Position numbers and translations under genes: made by a program | Part shown: positions 35,392 through 47,433 of the stretch, one piece after another | Numbering within the stretch: position 1 is the first letter of the stretch | How the letters are laid out: each line of letters starts with the position of its first letter | Origin: Sphaerotilus uruguayifluvii | GTDB lineage: Bacteria > Pseudomonadota > Gammaproteobacteria > Burkholderiales > Burkholderiaceae_C | DNA length: 64,000 bases | Assembly: GCF_013294065.1 (NCBI RefSeq) | Contig: NZ_JABSNM010000004.1 | Coordinates: 62,001 to 126,000 of the forward strand | Direction of reading: 5' to 3' | The notes under the pieces: model-generated | What the model saw: only the letters and a program-made list of their open reading frames with translations | What the model was told of the DNA's origin: nothing | Databases searched by the model: none

Positions 35392-36204
35392 TCAGGCCTT
35401 GATGGCCTCGATGACCAGCGTGTCGCCGTCGAGCCGGACCTGTGCGGCCTTGCCGCGCACCTCGACCGGCAGCGGCGGGTCGGTGGTCTGGTAGATGCCG
35501 GCCACCGAGATCAGCTCCGGCTCCATGCAGGTCGAGAAGATGCGCGCGCTGATGTCGCCGGTCGCGCCGGCGATGGCCTTGCCGCGCAGCGGCGCATACA
35601 CATGGATGCTGCCGTCGGCGATCACCTCGGCGCCGTGGCTGACCAGCGCCAGCACCACCAGGTCGGCGTTCTTCGCGTAGACCTGCTGGCCCGAGCGCAG
35701 CGGCCGGTCGACCACCAGCATCGCCGTCACCGACGGCAGCGCCCCCTCGTCCTCGCCGGCACCGTCGTCGCCCGAGACAGCGACCGGCTCCGGCGGCAGC
35801 TCGGGCTCGGGTTCAGGCGCCGGTTCGGGCTCGGGCGCCGGCGGCTCGACCCGGACATGCGGCAGGTCGGCCGGAGCGGCCGGCGCCTCGCACAGGCCGG
35901 CGGCCAGCGCCGCCTCGATCTGCTCGGGCGAGCCCGAGCGCACCGCCACCGGCACCATGCTGTAGCGCCGCAGCAGCTCGGCCAGGCCGGCGAAGTCGAG
36001 CGGCTCGGCCTGCTCGCGCACATGCGTCAGGTCGATGACGACCGGATCGCGGTTGAAGAAGTCGGCCGAAGGCGCGATGCGTGCCTCGAACTGCGCCTCC
36101 AGCTCTTCCAGCCGGGTGGTGCGCAGCACCAGCGCGACCAGCGCCAGCGAGGCGCTCTTCAGGTCGAACTGGGTCGAGGGAGTTGCCGGGGATCGTGCGG
36201 CCAT
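35392..36204 (-). CDS. minC: septum site-determining protein MinC
   Basis: A 270-residue division inhibitor. The N-terminal FtsZ-binding domain starts with 'QFDLKSASLALVALVLRT' and has 'PVVIDLTHV'. A Pro/Glu-rich repeat linker ('PEPEPAPEPEPE') joins it to the C-terminal beta-helix domain ('LRSGQQVYAKNADLVVLA' and 'GSIHVYAPLRGKAIAG') that dimerises and binds MinD. The acidic Pro-Glu linker is longer than in E. coli, which has about 230 residues. The ATG at 36202-36204 begins the operon, preceded by an AT-richer 94-bp spacer. Confidence 0.96.
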   Translation of the reverse strand: MAARSPATPSTQFDLKSASLALVALVLRTTRLEELEAQFEARIAPSADFFNRDPVVIDLTHVREQAEPLDFAGLAELLRRYSMVPVAVRSGSPEQIEAALAAGLCEAPAAPADLPHVRVEPPAPEPEPAPEPEPELPPEPVAVSGDDGAGEDEGALPSVTAMLVVDRPLRSGQQVYAKNADLVVLALVSHGAEVIADGSIHVYAPLRGKAIAGATGDISARIFSTCMEPELISVAGIYQTTDPPLPVEVRGKAAQVRLDGDTLVIEAIKA

Positions 36205-36298
36205 TGGAGAGCGAGGCGGCGGTACCGTTCGGTTAGTGATTTATGAAGAATCCTGCGGGAAAGAGTGTACCCACGGGCCATGCGTCCGACCGACCGCG

Positions 36299-38212
<1,914 letters not shown>

Positions 38213-38319
38213 GTCTTGGTTCTCTCTGATACGCGCCAGTGGCGGATTGTGCGACCGGGAAACGGTCCTTACCGGCCCCGACGCCATGAACACAGACACT
38301 TGCGGCGGGTGCCGGAACA

Positions 38320-39429
38320 ATGATTTCCATGATGAAGAACACCGCCCCCACCTCCGTCGCCCCGACCGATGCCCCGATCGCCGTCGGCCCTGTCGAAGCC
38401 CTGACGCACACCGCCTCGCAGCGGCGCCAGCTGCTGGTGGCGCTGGCCGCGCTGGGCAGCGCGCCCGGCCTGTGGCCGGCCCGCGCCGAGGCGCAGACCA
38501 CCGTCACGCCGGTCTACGGCAACCTGCGCGGCGCCACGCTCGGCAACAACGCCTCGCTGAACGGCGCGATCGCCTTTCCGGCCGGACATGCGCTCAACAC
38601 CGCGATCACCAGCGCCAGCATCGACCCGAACTCGGCGGCGATCATCGCCAGCATCGGCAGCACCGCCAGCCTGCGCCCGGACTTCGGCGCGGGGCTCTGG
38701 GACGGCGGCCCGATCGGCATTCCCTACGTGGTGGTCTCGGGCAGCCAGGCCAGGGTGACGATCCGCTTCACCTCGACGCCCGAGGAAAGCGAGCCGGGCC
38801 CCTACCCCGTGCCGCGCACCGCGCCGATCGAGGGCGGCTCGGCCAGCGACGGCGACCGCCATGTCATCGTCGTCGACCGCGACAACAACCGCCTGTACGA
38901 GCTCTACCGCGCCTTTCCCAATGCCGACGGCAGCTGGTCGGCCGACTGCGGCGCGGTCTTCAGCCTCGACAGCCTGACGATCCGCCCGGCCGCCAAGGCC
39001 GGCTGGACCAGCGCCTGCGCCGCCGGCCTGCCGATCCTGCCGGGCCTGGTGCGCTACGACGAGGCCAGCCGCGGCGCCGGCGGCATCCGCCACGCTCTGC
39101 GCTTCACCGTGCCGAAGACCCGCAAGGCCTATGTGCCGCCGGCGACGCACTGGGCCTCCAGCAGCACCAGCACCGCGCTGCCGCCGATGGGCGCGCGGCT
39201 GCGCCTGAAGTCGACCTTCGTGATCCCGACCACCTTCAGCAACGAGGCCAAGGCCATCCTGACCGCGCTGAAGACCTACGGCATGCTCGTCGCCGACCAC
39301 GGCAGCGCCTTCTACCTGAGCGGCGCGCCCGACGAGCGCTGGAACAACAGCCGCCTCGTCACCGAGCTGAAGACGGTCAAGGGCAGCCACTTCGACGTGG
39401 TGACGATGACCGGACTGGTCAAGGGCTGA
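38320..39429 (+). CDS. secreted protein of unknown function with a Tat-like signal
   Basis: A 369-residue protein. Residues 31-60 look like a Tat-type signal ('[16 protein letters not shown]', then 'PARAEAQ'). The mature part has conserved-looking blocks '[16 protein letters not shown]', '[21 protein letters not shown]', '[24 protein letters not shown]' and '[22 protein letters not shown]'. I recall this pattern from secreted proteins of actinobacteria and proteobacteria annotated only as hypothetical. The repeated Asp/Arg and the 'LPILPGL' loop suggest an enzyme fold, but no function can be assigned. It is divergent from the ABC exporter. Confidence 0.72.
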   Translation: MISMMKNTAPTSVAPTDAPIAVGPVEALTHTASQRRQLLVALAALGSAPGLWPARAEAQTTVTPVYGNLRGATLGNNASLNGAIAFPAGHALNTAITSASIDPNSAAIIASIGSTASLRPDFGAGLWDGGPIGIPYVVVSGSQARVTIRFTSTPEESEPGPYPVPRTAPIEGGSASDGDRHVIVVDRDNNRLYELYRAFPNADGSWSADCGAVFSLDSLTIRPAAKAGWTSACAAGLPILPGLVRYDEASRGAGGIRHALRFTVPKTRKAYVPPATHWASSSTSTALPPMGARLRLKSTFVIPTTFSNEAKAILTALKTYGMLVADHGSAFYLSGAPDERWNNSRLVTELKTVKGSHFDVVTMTGLVKG

Positions 39430-39466
39430 ACGTCGCGGACCGGGCGGCCGGCAAGGCCCGGCGATC

Positions 39467-41884
<2,418 letters not shown>

Positions 41885-42039
41885 GGGTCGGGCCCTCTCG
41901 GCGGATCTGGCGGGGCGAAGGGGAAACCCTCCATTGTCGCCGCAGTCCGGCCCGCACCGCCAGCCGCATCGCCGAAGGCCACAGGCGGCGACGGATTCGA
42001 CCGCCTTGACCGTCATCAAGGCCGGTCAACGCCCTCCAC

Positions 42040-42055
42040 ATACCATGACAGGTAT
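42040..42055. promoter_or_regulatory. short inverted repeat upstream of the AhpD-like gene
   Basis: ATACC-ATGACA-GGTAT, with perfect 5-bp arms, lies 40 bp upstream of the AhpD-like start. A second inverted pair TTGACC/GGTCAA (42006-42029) is next to it. Both could be operators in the 210-bp divergent spacer; no regulator gene is adjacent. Confidence 0.3.
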
Positions 42056-42094
42056 ATCAACCCCAGAAACCGCCGCGCCGGTTCCCCGCCCGCC

Positions 42095-42457
42095 ATGTCC
42101 GAGACCCACTATCCCGACCTCACCCGCGACATCAGCCGCCAGCTCGCCGGCTTCCGCCAGAACCAGAAGGGCACGATGCAGGGCTTCGGCGCGATGGCCG
42201 CGGCCTCGATGGCCGACGGCGCGCTGTCGGAGAAGCACAAGGAGCTGATCGCCACCGCGATCGCGGTCAGCCAGCGCTGCGCCGGCTGCATCGGCTTCCA
42301 CGTCAAGGCGCTGATCCGCCTGGGCACCACGCGCGCCGAGTTCGAGGAAATGCTCGGCGTGGCGGTCTACATGGGCGGCGGGCCGTCGCTGATGTACTGC
42401 GCCGAGGCGCTGCAGGCCTGGGAGCAGTTCGCGCCGACCTCAGTCGCCAGCGCCTGA
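42095..42457 (+). CDS. AhpD-like / carboxymuconolactone decarboxylase-family protein
   Basis: A 120-residue protein with the AhpD core 'LIATAIAVSQRCAGCIGFHVKALIRLG'. The C-x-x-C pair ('CAGC') and the following His are the peroxidase or disulfide-reductase site. The rest is the helical CMD fold ('EFEEMLGVAVYMGGGPS'). It likely acts as a small alkylhydroperoxidase or thiol-disulfide protein. It stands alone between the divergent YgiQ gene and the convergent PEP-CTERM gene, overlapping the latter by 18 nt. Confidence 0.9.
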   Translation: MSETHYPDLTRDISRQLAGFRQNQKGTMQGFGAMAAASMADGALSEKHKELIATAIAVSQRCAGCIGFHVKALIRLGTTRAEFEEMLGVAVYMGGGPSLMYCAEALQAWEQFAPTSVASA

Positions 42458-43072
42458 GGCGGCACGCCGGCGCGCGCCGGCGGCCAGCGCCAGCACGCCG
42501 GCGCCCAGCATCGCCGCCGGCGCCGGCTCGGGCACCGGTGCGGCCGGCACGTCGATCGTCAGCACCTGGGTGCGCTCCCAGGACCATTGCGCCAGCGCGA
42601 CCCGGCCGCGCAGCCCGTCGCTGAACATCACCTCGACATAGGCATGCGCCAGCGAGCCGCCCCCGCTGTCGATCGACTGGTTGTCGATCGACAGCGGCGC
42701 GGTGGTCTCGACGCGGTCCAGGTCCAGCCCGCCGAAGCGCAGCATCCGGCCCGGATCCAGGTTCAGGCCGCCCCAGTAGGCGGTCGAGTAGTGCGTGTCG
42801 GAGCCGGCCAGTGGATCCAGCGCCTGGCTGCCGCTCTCGTAGCGCTCCCACACCGCGCTGCCGGCCTGCGGCGCGCCCATCGAATACCAGAATCCGGTCA
42901 GCGCGATGCCGTCGGAGGACTGGTTCAGCACCTGTCCGGCCTGCAGGTACCAGTTGCCGTCGAGCGTGATCGTCGCGGCATGGCGGGTCTGCGCGAGGGC
43001 CGGCAGCGCCAGGGCCGAGGCCAGCAGCATCGCCGCCAGCGCCATCTTCTTGCTTGTCTTCGTGCTCGTCAT
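42440..43072 (-). CDS. PEP-CTERM sorting-signal protein
   Basis: A 210-residue exported protein. It has a signal peptide ('ALAAMLLASALALPALAQ'), a beta-rich mature domain with many Gly, Ser and Asp ('GLNLDPGRMLRFGGLDLD'), and a C-terminal tripartite signal: V-P-E-P, a hydrophobic helix ('AAMLGAGVLALAAGA') and a basic cluster 'RRRAA'. This is the PEP-CTERM tag that exosortase (EpsH/XrtA) recognises in EPS-producing Gram-negatives. No exosortase is in the window. The mature domain is not one I recognise. Confidence 0.85.
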   Translation of the reverse strand: MTSTKTSKKMALAAMLLASALALPALAQTRHAATITLDGNWYLQAGQVLNQSSDGIALTGFWYSMGAPQAGSAVWERYESGSQALDPLAGSDTHYSTAYWGGLNLDPGRMLRFGGLDLDRVETTAPLSIDNQSIDSGGGSLAHAYVEVMFSDGLRGRVALAQWSWERTQVLTIDVPAAPVPEPAPAAMLGAGVLALAAGARRRAASGAGD

Positions 43073-43321
43073 GATCGGTCCTCAGGTCGTTGCGCAGGCA
43101 CCTGCAGGCTCATCGGAGGAGCTCTCGATCGGGGCAGGTGCCGTGTTCCCCTGGGATGAACCGTACCGGCAAAATTGGCGTGGATTCTTTCCGATCACCC
43201 CTTGAATGAGGGGGTTGCAGTGCACGCGGTCCCGCCTGATCAGGAAAAATGCACGGCCGTCACCCCTCGTTTCAGGGAATGACGATCTGTCGCAACTCCG
43301 ACGTGTCCATGACACGTCCGC

Positions 43322-45679
43322 TCAGGAGCGGCCGCGGTGCCCGAAGGCATCGTCGAGCAGGCGATGGAGGAAGTCGTCGGCCGGCAGCGGGCGCCCGAGC
43401 AGGAAGCCCTGCACCACCTCGCAGCCCTGCTCGACCAGGAAGTCGAGCTGCTCGATGCGCTCGACGCCCTCGGCGACGACGCCGACCTCCAGCCCCCGCG
43501 CCATCGACACCATCGCGGCGACCAGCCGCGCGCCGCCGGCATCGGCCGGCACGCCGCGCAGGAAGCCGCGATCGATCTTGAAGCGCCGCACCGGCAGGTC
43601 GCGCAGATAGGCCAGGCTGGAATGCCCGACGCCGAAGTCGTCGATCGCGACGCCGACGCCCAGCGCATGCAGCCGCTCGAGCAGCCCGCGGGCCTGGTCG
43701 ACGTCGCGCACCGCGATGCCCTCGGTGATCTCGAGCTCGAGGCGCCGCGGCGCCAGGCCATGGCGCCGCAGCGCCTCGGCCACCTCGCCGGGCAGGTGGT
43801 CGTCGATCATCTGCCGGGCCGAGACATTGACCGCGACGTCGATCTCGCGCCCGGCCAGCGCCGACCACTGCTGCGCCTGGCGGCAGGCCTCGTCGAGCAC
43901 CCAGCGACCGATCGGCACGATCAGGCCGGACGCCTCGGCCAGCGGGATGAAGCGGTCCGGGCGCACCATGCCGTGCACCGGATGGCGCCAGCGCAGCAGC
44001 GCCTCGGCGCCGACCACGCTCAGCGTGCGCGCGTCGAACTGGGGCTGGAAATGCAGCTCGAGCTCGCCGCGGGCCAGCGCATGGTGCAGATCGGCCTCGA
44101 GCTGCAGCAGGTCCGCATCCTCGGCCGAGGGGGCGGCGGTGCGGTGCATGCGGTGCTGGGCGCCGCCGTCGCGCTTGGCCTGGTGCAGCGCCGCGTCGGC
44201 GCGGGTCATCAGCGCCGGATCGTCGAGCGCGGCCGCCGGCGCGCCGCTGGCGATGCAGGCGATGCCGATGCTGGCGCCGGGCCGCAGCGCATGCCCGTCG
44301 ACCTGCAGCGGCTGCGACAGCGCGTGCAGCAGCTGCTGCGCCAGCGCCTCGACGCTGGCCTCGTCGGGCAGGCCCTCCAGCAGCAGCGCGAACTCGTCGC
44401 CGCCGAGCCGGGCGATCAGCGCGCGCCCCCCGCCCTGCTCGCGCAGGCGCTCGCCGACCTGCAGCAGCACCTGGTCGCCCGCCTCCAGCCCGAGCGTGGC
44501 ATTGATGGTCTGGAAGCGGTCCAGGTCGAGCAGCAGCAGCGCCAGCAGGCCGGACTGCTCGTCCGGGCCGGCCCAGCAGCCCAGCCGCTCGGCCAGATGC
44601 TCCTGGAAGGCCTCGCGGTTGGGCAGGCCGGTCAGCGCGTCGTGGCGGGCGATGCGCTGCATCGTCGCGGCGGCATGCTGGCCGATCTCGCCGAGCCGGC
44701 GACATTCGGCCTCGCTGCGGTCGGCACGCTGCTGCAGCCGCTGGACCAGGCGCGCGGCCACCAGCGTCAGCAGCAGGCCGGCCAGCCCGGCCAGCAGCGG
44801 CGCCCCGGCCAGGCCGGCCGGCGCCAGACCGCGCTCCAGGCCCAGCCGCCAGCGCCGCTGTCCGACCTCGATCATCTTCTCTCCGAGCAGCCGCCGCGCC
44901 CCGACGGCCTCGCCGGCCTGCGCGAGGCGCTGCGGCGCCTGCGGCGGCGTGCCCGCCGGTCCGAGATCGTCCAGGCGCAGCAGGTCGGCGCCGGCCGGCG
45001 ACGGCAGCGGCCGAAAGCCCAGCAGCCGCTGCGCATCGGCCACGACATGGACGCGCCCGACATGCAGGCGCCGGCGCAGCTCGGGCGTGCCCGGATCGCC
45101 CTCGCCGCCGCCGTAGACCGGCGCCTCGACATGCAGCAGCACCCGACCGTCCGGCCGCGCCGCCGGCGGCTCCAGCCGCACCAGGTCGAGGTCGCGCGCG
45201 ACCTGCCGCGCCGGGGCCTCGGTCGCCTCGTCGGGGGTGCCGGGCAGCGCCTGCAGCCCGGCCGGACGCTCGTGCAGCGCCGGCCCGTAGCGCAGGCCCG
45301 GCCGGCCGGGATCGACCGGCAGGACCGGCTCGTAGCGCACCGCCAGCACCTCGGGCATCGTCGCCTGGATGCGCAGGATGTCGAAATGGGCGGCGAACTC
45401 GCGGCCGGAGACCTCCTGGCTGGCCAGGTAGAGGCCCTGGAAGCTGCTCGCGACCATCATCAGGCGCTCGGCATCACGCAGCAGGCGCTCGTGGTGCACC
45501 CGCAGATCGGCCTCCAGATGACGCTCGTCGGCCGCCTGGCGCGCCCGTGCCAGCGTCCACCACGCCCCCAGCGACAGCGCCGCGCCGCACAGCAGCACCA
45601 GCAGCGGCATCACCCCTGCGCCGGACAGGCGCGACAGCGGGAGGACGGACGGGACATCGGACGGCAGAGGGCGACTCAC
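43322..45679 (-). CDS. CHASE-GGDEF-EAL protein (diguanylate cyclase/phosphodiesterase)
   Basis: A 785-residue membrane protein. An N-terminal helix ('MPLLVLLCGAALSLGAWWTLA') leads to a CHASE-like periplasmic sensor ('FQGLYLASQEVSGREFAAHF', about residues 80-100) and a second helix. The GGDEF domain is active-looking ('RLGGDEFALLL', near residue 425). The EAL domain is also complete: 'GAEALLRW', 'VNVSARQM', 'EITEG', 'IDDFGVGHSSL' and 'VAEGVE'. It could make or break cyclic di-GMP. The start is GTG at 45677-45679. It is divergent, across 296 bp, from the nine-gene polysaccharide operon, which suggests control of that system through c-di-GMP. Confidence 0.92.
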   Translation of the reverse strand: MSRPLPSDVPSVLPLSRLSGAGVMPLLVLLCGAALSLGAWWTLARARQAADERHLEADLRVHHERLLRDAERLMMVASSFQGLYLASQEVSGREFAAHFDILRIQATMPEVLAVRYEPVLPVDPGRPGLRYGPALHERPAGLQALPGTPDEATEAPARQVARDLDLVRLEPPAARPDGRVLLHVEAPVYGGGEGDPGTPELRRRLHVGRVHVVADAQRLLGFRPLPSPAGADLLRLDDLGPAGTPPQAPQRLAQAGEAVGARRLLGEKMIEVGQRRWRLGLERGLAPAGLAGAPLLAGLAGLLLTLVAARLVQRLQQRADRSEAECRRLGEIGQHAAATMQRIARHDALTGLPNREAFQEHLAERLGCWAGPDEQSGLLALLLLDLDRFQTINATLGLEAGDQVLLQVGERLREQGGGRALIARLGGDEFALLLEGLPDEASVEALAQQLLHALSQPLQVDGHALRPGASIGIACIASGAPAAALDDPALMTRADAALHQAKRDGGAQHRMHRTAAPSAEDADLLQLEADLHHALARGELELHFQPQFDARTLSVVGAEALLRWRHPVHGMVRPDRFIPLAEASGLIVPIGRWVLDEACRQAQQWSALAGREIDVAVNVSARQMIDDHLPGEVAEALRRHGLAPRRLELEITEGIAVRDVDQARGLLERLHALGVGVAIDDFGVGHSSLAYLRDLPVRRFKIDRGFLRGVPADAGGARLVAAMVSMARGLEVGVVAEGVERIEQLDFLVEQGCEVVQGFLLGRPLPADDFLHRLLDDAFGHRGRS

Positions 45680-45975
45680 CGCTGGATTGTCGGCCGGCCT
45701 CGCCCGAACTGAAACCGCAGCGCACCAGAGGCCCTGCGCCCGCCCCGGCTCCCCCTGACCCCAGGCTCAAGACCCCACGCCGATCCGGCGATATGGACGG
45801 CATTGCCCCCCTGTCTTTCAGCTTCGGTCGCCTGCGGAGCCTTAACAGCCGGAGAGTGATAACAAACTGATACTCTTTTGAGCTTATTCTTACAAACAGA
45901 AACCTTCGCACGGCCCCGCCGGGCGACGCCACCCGACCTCCGATCCGAGCCGGACACACCGGCCCTGCCGTCCCG
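45680..45975. promoter_or_regulatory. divergent promoter region of the polysaccharide operon
   Basis: The half next to the synthase gene (45838-45900) is distinctly AT-rich against the GC-rich background. It holds an imperfect inverted repeat (AGAGT at 45853-45857 with ACTCT at 45872-45876). This is the only sizeable untranslated stretch before the nine-gene operon, so its promoter should be here. I cannot pick a convincing -35/-10 pair. Confidence 0.5.
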
Positions 45976-47433
45976 ATGATGACCCACACCCGCGCTCCGG
46001 CCCCTCGTGCGTGCCGGCCACGTCGACCTTTCGCCGCCGCCGCCCTGCTGCTGGCCGCGCTTCCGCCCGCCCGGGCCGCCGGGGAAGGCTGGTCGCTGTC
46101 GGTCGGCAGCCTGCTCGGCCCGGCCTGGGGCTGGACGCTGCTGGCGCTGATGCTGCTGATCGTCGCGATGATGGCCGTCTACACGGTGCGCCACTACGGC
46201 TTCACGCTGAACCGCATGTTCGGCCGCCAGCGCCACCCCTACGCCAGCCTGGTCAGCGCCGACTGGCCGCGGGTGACGATCTTCGTGGCCGCGCACAACG
46301 AGGAGGCGGTCATCGAGGACTGCCTGGTCAACCTGATGGGCGTGGACTATCCGGCCGAGCGCATGCTGGTCGTGCCGGTCAACGACCGCTCGAAGGACCG
46401 CACCCGCGAGATCATCGACGAGGTCGTCGAGCGCTATCCCGGCCGCATCCGTCCCTTCCACCGCACCGACGGCAAGCCGGGCAAGGCCGCGGCGCTGAAG
46501 GACGCCACCGAGACGGTGGACACCGACTTCATCATCGTCTTCGACGCCGACTACCTGCCCTCGCGCGGGCTGATCCGGCGGCTGATGGCGCCCTTCTTCG
46601 ACCCGGAGGTCGGCGCGGTGATGGGCCGGGTGGTGCCGCAGAACTGCGGCGCCAACCTGCTGACCCGGCTGCTGGACCTGGAGCGCTCCGGCGGCTACCA
46701 GGTCGACCAGCAGGCGCGCATGAACCTCGGGCTGGTGCCGCAGTACGGCGGCACGGTGGGCGGCATCCGGCTGGCGGCGCTGCGCTCGGTCGGCGGCTGG
46801 CACGACGACGTGCTGGCCGAGGACACCGACCTGACCTACCGGCTGCTGCTGGGCGGCTGGAAGACCATCTACCAGAACCGCGCCGAGTGCTACGAGGAGG
46901 TGCCGCAGAACTGGGCGGTGCGCACGCGCCAGATCAAGCGCTGGGCCAAGGGCCACAACCAGGCGATGTGGCGCCACACCGCGGGCTGCCTGGCGCAGAC
47001 CGACCTGAGCTGGCGCGAGCGCATCGACGGCGCGCTGCTGCTGGGCGTGTACATGATGGCGCCGGTGCTGCTGCTGGGCTGGCTGGTGAGCCTGCTGATG
47101 TACTTCACCGTCTCGATCGAGTGGAGCGCGCCGGCGCTGCTGGTGATGGGCTTCATGGCCCAGGGCGCGCTGGGCAACTTCGCCGCCTTCTACGAGATCG
47201 CCGCGGCCACGCACATGGACCGCTCGGGCAACCGGGTGCGGCTGCTGGCCTTCAACTGGCTCGGCTTCATCGTCAGCGCGGTGGCGATCTCGCGCGGCGT
47301 GCTCGAGCAGGTCGTGCTCGACCGGCTCGGCACGCCGCAGCTGAAATGGGACAAGACGGCGCGCTACCGCGCCGCCTCGCCGCGCGCGGCCGCCGGCGCC
47401 GAGACCGCCGGCCCGACAGGAGCTCCGCGATGA
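45976..47433 (+). CDS. processive family 2 glycosyltransferase (BcsA-like polysaccharide synthase without PilZ)
   Basis: A 485-residue inner-membrane synthase. It begins with a signal-like hydrophobic stretch and two helices; the cytoplasmic GT-A domain follows. The D,D,D,(Q/R)xxRW motif set is complete: 'NDRSKDRT' near 135, 'FDADY' at 189-193, 'AEDTDLTY' at 281-288, and 'QIKRW' at 319-323. Three or four more helices form the polymer channel. The C-terminus stops soon after the last helix, with no PilZ domain, so c-di-GMP would not bind directly. It heads the operon and its stop overlaps the next start (ATGA). WecB and the deacetylase-like genes nearby suggest a beta-linked amino-sugar polymer. 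Confidence 0.9.
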   Translation: MMTHTRAPAPRACRPRRPFAAAALLLAALPPARAAGEGWSLSVGSLLGPAWGWTLLALMLLIVAMMAVYTVRHYGFTLNRMFGRQRHPYASLVSADWPRVTIFVAAHNEEAVIEDCLVNLMGVDYPAERMLVVPVNDRSKDRTREIIDEVVERYPGRIRPFHRTDGKPGKAAALKDATETVDTDFIIVFDADYLPSRGLIRRLMAPFFDPEVGAVMGRVVPQNCGANLLTRLLDLERSGGYQVDQQARMNLGLVPQYGGTVGGIRLAALRSVGGWHDDVLAEDTDLTYRLLLGGWKTIYQNRAECYEEVPQNWAVRTRQIKRWAKGHNQAMWRHTAGCLAQTDLSWRERIDGALLLGVYMMAPVLLLGWLVSLLMYFTVSIEWSAPALLVMGFMAQGALGNFAAFYEIAAATHMDRSGNRVRLLAFNWLGFIVSAVAISRGVLEQVVLDRLGTPQLKWDKTARYRAASPRAAAGAETAGPTGAPR

